A stretch of DNA of 50,661 nucleotides from Lentisphaerota bacterium (GCA_012514035.1 JAAZBB010000016.1:1-50661); one strand, 5' to 3'; shown: positions 8,980-18,121, numbered from the stretch's first letter. Numbers and translations are program-made. Notes: generated by a model not told the origin, from the letters alone.

Positions 8980-9360
8980 TCAGGGCTGGGGATTGCCGAG
9001 ATAACCGGCCGGGTTGGCCGCGTCCCCGCCGGTCGACCACAGGTAAAAGGTCGTCTTCGAGCTTTTCTCGTACCGATAGGACATGCCCCAGGGATCCAGC
9101 ATGTTGGACAGCGAATGTTTTTCGTCGGCCAGCGCTTTTTTCAAGACCGTTTCGTTGCCCTGCGGCACCTGGCCGTATTTCATCTGGTAGTCGGTGACGA
9201 AGCTCTCCAACTGGGAGATTTCGGCTTCGGCCTTGCTGCGGGCGGCCTTTTTCTGGGCATTGCCCGCCAGCCCCAGGATCAGCGCCGAGAGCAGCGCGAT
9301 GATGGCAATGACCGTCAACAGCTCGACCAATGTGAACCCGGACCGTTTTGCTCGCTTCAT
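8980..9360 (-). CDS. Type II secretion/type IV pilin-like pseudopilin (GspG-like)
   Basis: A 126-residue prepilin. The N-terminus MKRAKRSG-FTLVELL has the prepilin peptidase cleavage site between G8 and F9 with Glu at +5 (E13), followed by a hydrophobic stretch (TVIAIIALLSALILGLAG) and an amphipathic helix. The C-terminal half contains MLDPWGMSYRYEKSS, which resembles the conserved Asp-Pro-Trp-Gly region of the major pseudopilin GspG. I chose the ATG at 9360 because GGAGAG precedes it and because the upstream in-frame extension has no pilin character. No other secretion genes are adjacent, so this is an orphan pseudopilin gene, a common arrangement in PVC-type genomes. Confidence 0.82.
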   Translation of the reverse strand: MKRAKRSGFTLVELLTVIAIIALLSALILGLAGNAQKKAARSKAEAEISQLESFVTDYQMKYGQVPQGNETVLKKALADEKHSLSNMLDPWGMSYRYEKSSKTTFYLWSTGGDAANPAGYLGNPQP

Positions 9361-9477
9361 GGAATCTCTCCTCGTTGGATTCATTCTGCCCCAGCCCGTT
9401 GGCGGATGCAATCCCGTCTTGCGCCATTCGACCGGCGGGAGCGCATGCCTCATTGCAGATGCGCCCGCCCCGGCATG

Positions 9478-9510
9478 AAAAACGCCGGCCCCGCGGAAAC
9501 GGGGCCGGCG
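9478..9510 (-). terminator. Rho-independent terminator of the large secreted-protein gene
   Basis: A perfect 11-bp stem (9483-9493 with 9500-9510, CGCCGGCCCCG and its complement) encloses a six-base loop. On the minus strand it is followed by a run of five T (9482-9478). It lies 26 bases beyond the stop codon at 9536. Confidence 0.85.
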
Positions 9511-9535
9511 AATTATGAATCTGTATGGGTCCAGA

Positions 9536-12500
9536 CTACTCGGGCGTGCCGCTCTCCTGCAGCACGACACGGATCATCTGGCGCATCGGATCATCCGTCA
9601 GGATGGTCACCTCGCTGCCGACCACCGTGTAGTCAGTGGCCGGGACCGGCTGCCAATCGAACCCGTTGCCGACCAGTTGGCAATCCGCACCTTCCACGCG
9701 GACAAGCGTGTAGCCGCTGGGAATGGTGAAGCTTATCTCATCCGTGGCGGGGTTGAAGCTGATGCTCGCGATCCCGGGTCCCACGGGCCCGGCGACCTCG
9801 GACAGCCACATGCGGTTGAAGTAGAAGTTCTCCGCTTCGCCGGAACCGCCGTTGTAATTGTAGAACTCGATCTGGTCGATGGAGCCGGGCAGGATGACGT
9901 TTTCCACCAGCACGGCGTCTTCGCCGTCGCGTTGCAGGGAGAAGGTGAACGTATTCTCGCCCGTGCAGATGGCCTGCACGCGGCCCCGGAAGCCGCCTTC
10001 AACATAACCGCTCCAAGCCACCACCGGGTCGCCGCCGTCGAGCTTGTACGACCAGGTGTCGTTGCCGGAATTGAACAGTTCGAAGCGGTCATAGGCTGTG
10101 CCTTCGAAGTCACCTTTGAGCTTGATGCCCTTGGTGCCGCCGCTCCAGTTGTAGCCCACATCCACGGAGAACGTCTGGCCCACAACCATGGGCGCCGGGA
10201 AGGAACGCAACATCTTGACTTCCGGCAGCGGATCGGGTTCCGGATCCAGATAGTGGTTCGCATACAGCCCAAATGCCACGCCATTCTCGTTGATCGCGCC
10301 AATGGGCGAGGCGCCGATGAACCGGCCGCGATACACATCCGCCGGGGCGGGATCCGGATTGACCCATTCAGTCCAGTCCGAGAAGCCCGTCACATGCGCC
10401 GGAGCCAGCACCCAGTCGCCGTCGGCATAGAGAGACGCATCATCGTACGCGAGGTATTCCGGCCGGACCGCCACGGTGACGTTAAGGGGCGTCGCGGTGG
10501 CATCGGCGTTGCCGGCGGAGAGCACGGTGGCGCCGGCTCCCACCGGCGTCGCCTGGAAGGTCACGGAGTTCTGGCCGTTGGGGAAAGTCGCGGTGGCCGG
10601 CACGGTCATGACGCCGAGGGCGGAGCTGCCGAGGGTCACCACATCGCCCACTTCCCCCTGCCGGGTCAGCGTGTAGGTAGGGGTCGTGCCCGCCCATACT
10701 TCCGTCGGTCCGGTCAGGAACAGGGCCGCGGCAACCGGAGTGCCGACAATCTGCAGGTCATTCATGAAGACGGCGTAGTTGACCAGATTGATTTCCGGCC
10801 GGGCATCGGCATGTCCGCCGCAGTACATCGAAACGCCGGTGGCCGGATCGGCCTGGACGATGTTGGTCGAATAGGTCAGGTTGGGGACGCCGCCGACCGT
10901 CCGGACCAGATCCATCTGGATGCCGTCAGCCGACTGGGTGATTTCCACCGCCACGACAGCGCCGGGGGAATACTCGGTGGAGATCGTGTTGCCGTTGACC
11001 TGGAAGGTATTGCCGCCCTGCACGTTGATCAGGTTGGCAAACTGGCCCGTGGCGCAGAAGATGTCCACGCCGCGCTGGCCGCCGTCCCAGTTATAAGTGA
11101 AGGTGAAACTCATCACATCGCCCGCCTGCAGGGGAGCCGCAAAGTTGCGGCGGGCGTTGCACCAACTGCCGGAGGCGTCGCCCATGAAGCGGAACGACAG
11201 GCCGTTGGCCGAATTGATGTCCCCACCGCCGCCCGCCGTGGAATCGCCCAGCGTGGCCAGATCGTTCCAGAAGTCCCAGGCGCCAAAACCGAAGCCCTCG
11301 TTGGCGCCGTTGACGAATGTGGCCGGGGTATAGTTGTTCGCCTCGTCGAAGGCGACCACGGTGCCGGCTGCCGTCACCTCCACATCCAGAGTGTCGCCTT
11401 CCGGCAGATCGTCGGACCAGGCGGTGATCGTAGCCGTGCCCACGGCCACGCCCACCGCGTCGAAGCTGGCGACATCGCCCGAGGCAAAAGTAACCGAGTC
11501 GGGCACGGTCAGGACATTCGTGTCGGAGCTGGACAGATAGATCGTCTCGCCAGCCGGGCCGTAGCGCGTCACGGTGTACGACTTGGTTTCCCCCTCCCAG
11601 ATGGAGGCCGGGCCGCCCAGAACGAGGGCTGGCGGATAGAAGGTCACATTGAACTCCGCCTTCACCCCGTTGGCCGGATCGGTGGCGGCCAGGGTCGTGG
11701 AGCCTTGGCCGATGGCGGTCGCCTGGAAGGTGGTGACGTCCTCGCCCTCGTTGAACGTGGCGGTGCCGGTCACCGACATGACGCTGGCCGTGGAACTGCT
11801 CAGACTGACCGTGTTGCTGATGCCGGCGATGCGGGTCAGGGTGTAGGTGACGGGGCCGGCGGCATACACCTCCCAGGGGCCATCGATGGCAAGGTGTGGC
11901 GCGCGGAGCGTGTATTCCGTCCGGGCACCGCTGGAGAGGTTCGTCGCATAAATCGTCGCATCGCCGTTGGTCACGCTGACCACCGTGGCATCAAAGGCGA
12001 CCGTAGTGGCCGCCGGGGAGTCGAAGGTGACGGTGGCCGGCACGGTGACCGCCGCTTCGTTGTCACTGTTGAGGGCGATTTCATCGCCTACGGCACCGGA
12101 GCGGGTGAGCTCAAACGCATAGGCTCCCGGCGTGGGAGGATTCCATACACCGGCGCTGAATTCCAGGCTGCGGCGGTCTTCGCCGAAGATCTGAAGGTCG
12201 TTCATGAAAATCGCGTAGTTGTTGTTGTCGCCGGGGTCGCAGGTATAGCCGCCGCAGTACATCGAAATGCCGGTGGCACCATCGGGATTGACGATGTTGG
12301 TGGTATAGGTCAGGTTGGTCTCGCCGCTCACGGTGCGAGTCAGGTCCATCTGGATGGCGCCGATTTCCTGAGTGATCTTGACCGAGACCACCGCTCCGGG
12401 CGAATAGTTCGTGGAAATGGTGTTGCCATTGACCTGGAAGGTATTGCCGCCCTGCACGTTGATCAGGTTGGCGAACTGTCCCGTGGCGCAGAAGATGTCC

Positions 12501-12865
12501 ACGCCGCGGCCGCCGCCGTCCCAGTTGTAGGTGAACGTGAAGGTCAATTCGTCGCCATCCTGCAGGGGAGCCGCAAAGTTGCGCCGCGCGTTGCACCAGC
12601 TGCCGGCGCCGTCGCCCTTGAAACAGAAGGAGTAGCCGTTGGTGGAATTCAGGTCTCCGCCGCCGCCCGCGGTCGAATCCTCCAAGGTGGCCGGGGTGTT
12701 CCATATATCCCAGACCCCGAAACCGGTCCCCAGATTGGCGCCGTTAATGAACGTTTCCAAGGTGTAGTTGCCCGCTTCATCATTGGCCTGGACGGCCGGG
12801 GCCGCCCATGCGTTGCCGGCCAGCGCCAGCGTTCCCATCAATGCTCCCATCCAGATATTCTTCAT
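9536..12865 (-). CDS. Large secreted protein with duplicated ~200-residue domain and Ig-like repeats
   Basis: A 1109-residue exported protein with a signal peptide (MKNIWMGALMGTLALAG, cleavage near AWA). Two homologous domains, starting with GNYTLETFINGAN (about residue 30) and NNYTPATFVNGAN (about 510), each run about 200 residues to MNDLQI. Both include GSWCNARRNFAAPLQ, GVDIFCATGQFANL and SMYCGG, with conserved cysteines. A more diverged third domain follows near 825-1030 (GYNWSGGTKGIK). Between them lie beta-rich segments of about 90 residues with phrases like TYTLTR and VTVPATVTF, resembling bacterial Ig-like folds. It is probably a surface or extracellular binding protein with lectin-like jelly-roll modules; no catalytic motif is recognised. 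The start at 12865 has GGAGG upstream. A strong terminator follows. Confidence 0.72.
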   Translation of the reverse strand: MKNIWMGALMGTLALAGNAWAAPAVQANDEAGNYTLETFINGANLGTGFGVWDIWNTPATLEDSTAGGGGDLNSTNGYSFCFKGDGAGSWCNARRNFAAPLQDGDELTFTFTYNWDGGGRGVDIFCATGQFANLINVQGGNTFQVNGNTISTNYSPGAVVSVKITQEIGAIQMDLTRTVSGETNLTYTTNIVNPDGATGISMYCGGYTCDPGDNNNYAIFMNDLQIFGEDRRSLEFSAGVWNPPTPGAYAFELTRSGAVGDEIALNSDNEAAVTVPATVTFDSPAATTVAFDATVVSVTNGDATIYATNLSSGARTEYTLRAPHLAIDGPWEVYAAGPVTYTLTRIAGISNTVSLSSSTASVMSVTGTATFNEGEDVTTFQATAIGQGSTTLAATDPANGVKAEFNVTFYPPALVLGGPASIWEGETKSYTVTRYGPAGETIYLSSSDTNVLTVPDSVTFASGDVASFDAVGVAVGTATITAWSDDLPEGDTLDVEVTAAGTVVAFDEANNYTPATFVNGANEGFGFGAWDFWNDLATLGDSTAGGGGDINSANGLSFRFMGDASGSWCNARRNFAAPLQAGDVMSFTFTYNWDGGQRGVDIFCATGQFANLINVQGGNTFQVNGNTISTEYSPGAVVAVEITQSADGIQMDLVRTVGGVPNLTYSTNIVQADPATGVSMYCGGHADARPEINLVNYAVFMNDLQIVGTPVAAALFLTGPTEVWAGTTPTYTLTRQGEVGDVVTLGSSALGVMTVPATATFPNGQNSVTFQATPVGAGATVLSAGNADATATPLNVTVAVRPEYLAYDDASLYADGDWVLAPAHVTGFSDWTEWVNPDPAPADVYRGRFIGASPIGAINENGVAFGLYANHYLDPEPDPLPEVKMLRSFPAPMVVGQTFSVDVGYNWSGGTKGIKLKGDFEGTAYDRFELFNSGNDTWSYKLDGGDPVVAWSGYVEGGFRGRVQAICTGENTFTFSLQRDGEDAVLVENVILPGSIDQIEFYNYNGGSGEAENFYFNRMWLSEVAGPVGPGIASISFNPATDEISFTIPSGYTLVRVEGADCQLVGNGFDWQPVPATDYTVVGSEVTILTDDPMRQMIRVVLQESGTPE
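10743..11350 (-). repeat. Internal domain repeat, second copy in gene order
   Basis: Second copy of the approximately 600-bp domain-coding repeat. The central third is far more conserved at DNA level than the edges, which suggests recent duplication or gene conversion within the gene. Confidence 0.8.
12182..12782 (-). repeat. Internal domain repeat, first copy in gene order
   Basis: DNA coding for the first jelly-roll-like domain of the secreted protein. It closely matches 10743-11350, with stretches of dozens of bases nearly identical, for example around 12430-12600 against 10990-11165. Confidence 0.8.
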
Positions 12866-13002
12866 GGTTTTTCCTCCGTTGATGCTGCGACGATGACCAG
12901 ATCGTTCATTAAAAAATAATCTTCCCACATTCCAAGGCCTGGAGCAACCCCAAAAAAACGTTTCACGATCCCGCCCGCAAGGCTGCCGAGGTCCCGAGCG
13001 GG

Positions 13003-14235
13003 TTACGGCATGGTAAAGAGGCCGGAGAGACTATACCGCTGGGCCGAATTGGTAACCACCCACCAAGTGCCGGTGAAGCGATTGGTGGCTTCGCCGGGAT
13101 TAAAACCCAGATGATACGTGTACTGCCGTCCCAGGTCGTCAATGAAGGAGAGCCGGGCCATGTAGGCCTCCCGCTGCCAGATGTCGGCATACACCACCCG
13201 CGGATAAGGCGCGTTGGTTCCATCCTGGACCCAGCCGCTGCCCCCTCCCAACGGCTGGTTGGTCAGGCTCACCTGATACACCAGATCCGGGGAGTCCCAC
13301 CAGAACGTAAAGGTGTGGCCGCGCTGGGTTTCCGGACTGGTGACCGGGACCGGATAGCGGATGCGTGCGGCGTGGAAGAAGGTGGCCGCGCCCAATTCCG
13401 CATGGGCAAATGTCCTCGTCAGGATCGAGGTGGCCCCACTGGTGTAATAACCCAGCCCCCAATCACTGCTTTCCCATGCCTGCAGATCCTCTGAAATACG
13501 AAAGAGCGTCTTGGACTGAGGAACCCGCTCGTAATCCAGGACAAGATTGGTGCCCGACATATAGGCCCGCATCCCTCCCGTTTCGATGATCGGCACGCCT
13601 TGCGCGGAGATATCAAAGGCCTTGGCAACTGTGTTGACGCGTCGGATATTGATGGAATGCACGGTCACGTCATCCACAGGCCGCTCGTCCAGCACCGGCA
13701 CGGCGGCGATGGCTTCAACCACGTCCATTCCCGCCGTCACGTGCCCGAAGACTGTGTAGCCTCCGTCCCAGAACGGGACATTCGTGGCTGTGATGAAAAA
13801 CTGCGAACCATCGGTGTTCGGCCCGGAATTGGCCACGGAAATCACGCCGTTGGAATGGGCCAGCCCGTTCGTGAAATTTTCAAGCATGGTATAGCCAGGC
13901 CCGAGGAGGTTCGTGACTCCGCCGGAGACCGAGATTCGTCCTCCGCCCTGGATGGCAATGCCGTTGCCGAAGCCATCCTTTACCACCCGGTGAAACAGCG
14001 AGCCGTCGTAGAAGGGCTTGTTGGTCCAGACGTTGCACTGCGCGTCCAACCAACCGGATGCCCCCGTGGCCAACCCCACGAAGCTGGCCACGGTGCGCGG
14101 CGCGCGCTCAAAGTCCAGTTGGACGGTGAACTCGCCCAGCGAGGTCGCAAAGTCGGCATAGATCCCGTCGTCCTCGGCCCACGAAGCCGTCGTGACGCCG
14201 AGCCCGAGCAAACCAATCATGGCCCAACGTCTCAT
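13003..14235 (-). CDS. Secreted cyclophilin-type peptidyl-prolyl cis-trans isomerase
   Basis: A 410-residue exported protein. A signal peptide (MRRWAMIGLLGLGVTTASWA) is followed by a cyclophilin domain at about residues 25-190. That domain holds FATSLGEFTVQLDFERAPRTV, PFYDGSLFHRVVKDGFGNGIAIQGG (catalytic Arg region), GVISVANSGPNTDGSQFFIT and VFGHVTAGMDVVEAI. It would accelerate proline isomerisation in the periplasm or outside the cell. The C-terminal 200 residues are beta-rich and unlike cyclophilins; I do not recognise them, but the pattern SLTNQPLGGGSGWVQDGT is common in secreted proteins of PVC bacteria. I chose the ATG at 14235 because it begins the signal peptide, although an in-frame ATG at 14280 exists. 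Confidence 0.85.
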   Translation of the reverse strand: MRRWAMIGLLGLGVTTASWAEDDGIYADFATSLGEFTVQLDFERAPRTVASFVGLATGASGWLDAQCNVWTNKPFYDGSLFHRVVKDGFGNGIAIQGGGRISVSGGVTNLLGPGYTMLENFTNGLAHSNGVISVANSGPNTDGSQFFITATNVPFWDGGYTVFGHVTAGMDVVEAIAAVPVLDERPVDDVTVHSINIRRVNTVAKAFDISAQGVPIIETGGMRAYMSGTNLVLDYERVPQSKTLFRISEDLQAWESSDWGLGYYTSGATSILTRTFAHAELGAATFFHAARIRYPVPVTSPETQRGHTFTFWWDSPDLVYQVSLTNQPLGGGSGWVQDGTNAPYPRVVYADIWQREAYMARLSFIDDLGRQYTYHLGFNPGEATNRFTGTWWVVTNSAQRYSLSGLFTMP

Positions 14236-14310
14236 GGCCAGTTTTTTTGCGGGATTTGCATGGTTCAGGAGAGAGGGCAAAGGTCAGATAACCGAAATGA
14301 GGAATTTAGC

Positions 14311-14338
14311 CCTCTGCCCTCTGACTTCTGTCCTCCGC
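14311..14338. repeat. Degenerate heptamer tandem repeat
   Basis: Four tandem heptamers read CCTCTGC, CCTCTGA, CTTCTGT and CCTCCGC on the plus strand, in the gap between the barrel-protein and cyclophilin genes. A related array in the opposite sense lies at 18094-18121. Such STRR-like heptamers are intergenic in several bacterial groups. Confidence 0.6.
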
Positions 14339-14342
14339 CCCC

Positions 14343-15200
14343 TTAAAAATGCCAGGCCAGGCCCAGGGTCAGCACCGGATAGACCTTCAGGTCGTCCAGA
14401 TCCTTCTGCAAGTTCCGCTCTTCCTCCTGGATGTCTTGGCGGAAGGTATCAAGCTTGGCCGTCATGCCCGCGCCATCGGCGGTCAGCGAGGAATCATAGG
14501 ACTGGAAAATGACGCCAAGTTCCACCATGAACGTCAACAACTGGTCCTCGGCAACCGCGTTGCCGAATCCGATGCCCAGATAGGGCGCAAGGGTGTCGGC
14601 CACGTCGATCTGGCCGCGCAGCGTGCCCACCACCTCGGGCGGATAGGTATGGGAACCGATCTGCACGTTCTTGTCCGGCGTGGCCCGCAGATCGCCCTCC
14701 GTGCCGGGCTGGAGGAAGAGGCCGGCCGTGATCCGGAAATGCCCCCCGAAGGGATGGATGTCCAGCATGAGCGGAATGCTCAACATGTCCACGTCCAGGT
14801 CGTATTCCACATCGTCCAGCTTCGGACTCCACGTGAACGAGCCATAGTTGAATCCGCCGCGCAGATTGAGGTAACGGTTGATGCCAAAGGTCAGGTCCAG
14901 GCCGATGCCCGTCGTGCCGATCTTGGGCCCGAGGGCGATGCCCGGCCACTTCTGGCCCCAGATCCAGTAGATGCCCTCCTCCTCTTCCGCCTCAACCGCC
15001 GGCGCGGGCGCCAGCGTCAGCGGCGCGGCTTGAGCGGACGGCGGCGGACGGCCGCCGGGTTGCGGCGCCGGCGCGGCCGGCCGGCCCGCCGGATTCAATG
15101 CCGGCGAGGGCCGGATGCCGCCTGGCGACTGCCCCACGGCGCAGACCGCACTCCATACCACCCCCATCGCCAACGCCCATCCGATGCATCTCAACTTCAT
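14343..15200 (-). CDS. Outer-membrane beta-barrel protein, unknown function
   Basis: A 285-residue exported protein with a signal peptide (MKLRCIGWALAMGVVWSAVCA). A proline/alanine-rich linker of about 50 residues follows, then an acidic segment EAEEEEGIYW. From about residue 90 it has alternating hydrophobic/polar beta strands, for example GLDLTFGINRYLNLRGGFNYG and LTLGLAWHF. The C-terminal phenylalanine is the classic end of an outer-membrane barrel recognised by the Bam machinery. A helical insert (DTFRQDIQEEERNLQKDLDDL) precedes the last strand and could form a periplasmic coiled coil. No substrate can be proposed. The ATG at 15200 starts the signal peptide and is preceded by AAGGAAATC. 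Confidence 0.72.
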   Translation of the reverse strand: MKLRCIGWALAMGVVWSAVCAVGQSPGGIRPSPALNPAGRPAAPAPQPGGRPPPSAQAAPLTLAPAPAVEAEEEEGIYWIWGQKWPGIALGPKIGTTGIGLDLTFGINRYLNLRGGFNYGSFTWSPKLDDVEYDLDVDMLSIPLMLDIHPFGGHFRITAGLFLQPGTEGDLRATPDKNVQIGSHTYPPEVVGTLRGQIDVADTLAPYLGIGFGNAVAEDQLLTFMVELGVIFQSYDSSLTADGAGMTAKLDTFRQDIQEEERNLQKDLDDLKVYPVLTLGLAWHF

Positions 15201-15241
15201 CACATGATTTCCTTCTTTGGATCCTGCCCGATTTTGCCACT

Positions 15242-16966
15242 TCAATCCCGGACGTAGTCCACGCCCAGGATGCACACATCGTCTTCGAATTCCGTGGTGC
15301 CGGTGAAGGCCACCACGTCGCGCACCACGGCCTGCAGCAGGGCCGGCAGGGGCTCGGCGGCATGGGCCTGCATGGAGGCCGTGAGCCCCGCCACGTCGAA
15401 TTCCTCCTGCCGGGCGTCGCGCGCCTCGGTCAGGCCGTCGGTGTAGAACAGCCAGCGCTGGCCGGGCGACATGTGCGCCCGGATGTGGGCGTAGCGGGCA
15501 TCGCCGAACAAACCGAGTGCCGGCCCGAGACCTTCCGGGGGCACCTGTGCGGTCCGCCCCGTGCCGTCCGGCTCGAGCACCATCGGCAACGGATGGCCCG
15601 CGTTGGCATGCCAGATTTCGCCGCGGTCCAGGTCGAAACGGGTGCAGCAGGCCGTGGCGAACATCAGTTCGCCGGCGCTGCTGAAAATCCGGGAGTAGGC
15701 GGCATTCAAGCGCGTCATGAATTCCCCGGGCTCCTGCGTCTCCTTCGCGATCTGCTCGAGCAGGCCGCGGATCGTCGCCACCACCAGCGCGGCCCGCGCG
15801 CCGTGTCCCATCACGTCCGCCACGAACACCAGCACCTGGCCGGGGGAGATGGAAAGGATGTCAAAGAAGTCGCCACCCACCAGGCCGCTGGGGTGGTAGA
15901 CATGCGCGAATTGCAGGTGGCCGGGCCGGCCGGGATCGGCGCTCGCGACGGCGGGATAGGAGGACGGCAGGAAGGCGTATTGCAGGTCGCGGGCCATGCG
16001 CAGATCCGCTTCCATCTCCGCATTCTTCTGGCGCAGTTGCGCGGCGTAGAGCTCGAGCTGCTGCTGAGCCTGCCGCTGCGGCGTCACGTCCAACAGCGAA
16101 ATCACGATGCCGGTCATGGCGCCGTCCGGATTCAGGTTGGGCTCCAGCGAGGCCTGGGCGTAGAACGGCGTGCCGTCCTTGCGCTTCATTTCCAATTCCC
16201 CGCTCCAGGTCTCCCCGGCCTGCGCCGCCGCCACCACGTCCGCCGCCAGCGCCTCGTCCTTCAGAAACTGCCGAAAATTGGACGCATAGGCCTCTTCCGC
16301 CGACTCCAGTCCCAGCAGCGCCATCATCGACGGATTCACATAGCCAGCCAGAGTGCCCTCCACGTCCGCCACGGCAATCCCGCTGCCGGAGTTCTGCAAT
16401 GCGTTGTAGCCGGTCTTGAGGCGCTCCTCCGTCTCTTTCCGCAGCGTGATGTCGCGGATGAAGAAGCTCAGGTGCATCTTGCCGCCAAGGGGCAGGCGGT
16501 TCACCGAGATTTCAGCCGGGAACATCGTTTCATCGGCGCGGCGACAGAGCGCCTGGATCAGGACGAACCGGTTGTTTTCCAGCGAGCCGAGGATCGTGTC
16601 CAGCAGTTTGCGATCGGCCCCGCACAGCCAGTCCAGGACGTTCTTCTTGCACAGCTCTGTGCGGCCGCAGGCGAAGAATTGCTCCGCCCGCACATTCACG
16701 CTTACCATCATGCCCTGGGGATCGGTGATGAAAACGGCATCGTAGATGCTTTGCAGGAGGGTCTGGAATTCCTCTCCCCCGTGCGGCCGGCCCGCCGGCC
16801 CGGCGGGAATGCGGATCACGCCCGTCCCGCCCGGACGCGCCGGCACGGTCAGGCCGGACGGCCGCGGGGTCATGCGCACACCCGGCGCCGGCGCCTGCTG
16901 CAACTGCTCCAGCATCGCCGGCGTGATGTCGATGCGCATCGTCGCCTGGGATTCTTCCTTCGCCAT
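15242..16966 (-). CDS. PAS-PAS-PP2C (SpoIIE/RsbU-type) serine phosphatase
   Basis: A 574-residue cytoplasmic signalling protein. Two PAS sensor domains lie at about 65-180 and 185-305, each ending with the typical DIT or DVT exit motif. A coiled-coil linker follows at about 300-330 (QQQLELYAAQLRQKNAEMEA), then a PP2C-like SpoIIE phosphatase domain at about 350-572. Metal-binding motifs are GGDFFD (364-369), ADVMGHG (383-389), NAGHP (455-459), YTDGLTEA and a C-terminal FEDDVCILGV. Such proteins dephosphorylate anti-anti-sigma factors in partner-switching stress responses, but no anti-sigma or STAS gene is nearby. The start at 16966 gives MAKEESQ; longer upstream frames are out of character. 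No membrane segment is present, so the signal must be cytoplasmic. Confidence 0.87.
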   Translation of the reverse strand: MAKEESQATMRIDITPAMLEQLQQAPAPGVRMTPRPSGLTVPARPGGTGVIRIPAGPAGRPHGGEEFQTLLQSIYDAVFITDPQGMMVSVNVRAEQFFACGRTELCKKNVLDWLCGADRKLLDTILGSLENNRFVLIQALCRRADETMFPAEISVNRLPLGGKMHLSFFIRDITLRKETEERLKTGYNALQNSGSGIAVADVEGTLAGYVNPSMMALLGLESAEEAYASNFRQFLKDEALAADVVAAAQAGETWSGELEMKRKDGTPFYAQASLEPNLNPDGAMTGIVISLLDVTPQRQAQQQLELYAAQLRQKNAEMEADLRMARDLQYAFLPSSYPAVASADPGRPGHLQFAHVYHPSGLVGGDFFDILSISPGQVLVFVADVMGHGARAALVVATIRGLLEQIAKETQEPGEFMTRLNAAYSRIFSSAGELMFATACCTRFDLDRGEIWHANAGHPLPMVLEPDGTGRTAQVPPEGLGPALGLFGDARYAHIRAHMSPGQRWLFYTDGLTEARDARQEEFDVAGLTASMQAHAAEPLPALLQAVVRDVVAFTGTTEFEDDVCILGVDYVRD

Positions 16967-17064
16967 TTCGGTTCTACCATAGCGGAGCCCCGGAACCGCC
17001 GCAATGGTATTTCGGCGATTCCCCGCGGGAACGCGCAACGAATGGCAAACGCGGCCGCAGCGGG

Positions 17065-18084
17065 CTACTCGCCGCGCCGCGTCCACATGTTCAGGTGGCG
17101 GAATTCGGGGAACTGCCGATAATCCAGTAACCCGGCCAAGGATCGGTTCTGGCAGGCCACGGCCGCCTCTTCCAGCGCCGCCGCGGGATTCAGGCCGGCC
17201 AGGACCACCAGTCCTGTACGTCCCTCGCCCACGGGAACCCCATACAGCGTCTGATTGGGCACGCCCACCGCTACGATGCCGTCCAACCCCAGCAGGCGCA
17301 ACTGGTCGCGGGTCTTCAGCACCGCCGGCAGGGCGGCGGAAGGAAATTCCCGGAAACTCGCACCAACGAGCCCGTTGCCTGAGTGGGCACACGCTCGCAC
17401 GCTGGTCATCTTGGCCCGGATGAACAGTTCCAGCGGATCCTGCGTGGTACCGCCATAGTCCATCAGTTCCACGAACCGCACCGGCAGCCGGTTCCGGAAT
17501 TCCAGCAAACCGCCATAGTGCGAAGTCACCGGAATCCCCTCCTTCAGGAGAATGCCGTTCAGCGTCACGCTGCAAATGGTCACCATGGCGATGTGGCCGC
17601 GGGGCACCACGGCGGCGCGGGCCGCATCGTAGACCGCCCCGGCCCGCAGCACGAGCATCCGCGAGCCCATGCCCAACCGGGCGGCAAACACCGGCCGGAC
17701 CACCTCGATCGCCGCCACCTCATCTTTCGCCGCCAGCAGGGTTGTGTTCACCACCAGCGTTCCCGCCCCGGCGCGCGGGGTGAACCCCATCTGATATGTC
17801 AACGCATCGATCTGCCCCGAAATGAAACCCAGACGCTCCATCACGGCGCTCTGATCCACTTCGGCCCGCCCCTTGGCGGTCAATACCCGGCCTGCACGCC
17901 GGCTTTGCAACTGCGTGAAGCCCTCCGCATCGAGCTGCTGCAGATACAGTCGGATGCTCCGTTCGCCAAGGTCCACCCCCCAGCCATGCAACTGCCGGCC
18001 GATCTGCGAAGACCCGGCCGGACGCCCCAGGCCCTGCAGCACTTTCAGGATCCGCCGTTTGATTTCGCCTGGCGTCAGTTTCAT
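17065..18084 (-). CDS. NrpR-like (winged helix plus DUF128) transcriptional regulator
   Basis: A 339-residue protein. The N-terminal 70 residues form a winged helix (IKRRILKVLQGLGRPAGSSQIGRQL, then YLQQLDAEGFTQLQSRRAGR). The rest matches the DUF128 effector domain of NrpR, the nitrogen repressor of methanogens, with phrases such as ICSVTLNGILLKEGIPVTSHYGGLLEF and ALVELMDYGGTTQDP-like FVELMDYGG. NrpR binds 2-oxoglutarate and represses nitrogen-assimilation genes under nitrogen excess. This version has a single DUF128 domain. It is divergent from gdhA, whose product consumes 2-oxoglutarate and ammonia, which is strong contextual support for a nitrogen role. The start at 18084 is the first Met of the helix-turn-helix region. 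Confidence 0.8.
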   Translation of the reverse strand: MKLTPGEIKRRILKVLQGLGRPAGSSQIGRQLHGWGVDLGERSIRLYLQQLDAEGFTQLQSRRAGRVLTAKGRAEVDQSAVMERLGFISGQIDALTYQMGFTPRAGAGTLVVNTTLLAAKDEVAAIEVVRPVFAARLGMGSRMLVLRAGAVYDAARAAVVPRGHIAMVTICSVTLNGILLKEGIPVTSHYGGLLEFRNRLPVRFVELMDYGGTTQDPLELFIRAKMTSVRACAHSGNGLVGASFREFPSAALPAVLKTRDQLRLLGLDGIVAVGVPNQTLYGVPVGEGRTGLVVLAGLNPAAALEEAAVACQNRSLAGLLDYRQFPEFRHLNMWTRRGE

Positions 18085-18093
18085 CTTTTGGGT

Positions 18094-18121
18094 CCAGGGG
18101 TCAGAGTTCAGAGGTCAGGGT
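18094..18121. repeat. Degenerate heptamer tandem repeat
   Basis: Four heptamers read CCAGGGG, TCAGAGT, TCAGAGG and TCAGGGT immediately upstream of the NrpR-like gene. Their complement resembles the array at 14311-14338, so this is probably the same family of short tandem repeats. Confidence 0.55.

Noticed and set aside
9515-12919. Plus-strand open frame over 1100 codons long
   Set aside because: It is antisense to the secreted repeat protein, which has a signal peptide, a ribosome-binding site and a terminator. The plus frame has only GC-driven low-complexity sequence.
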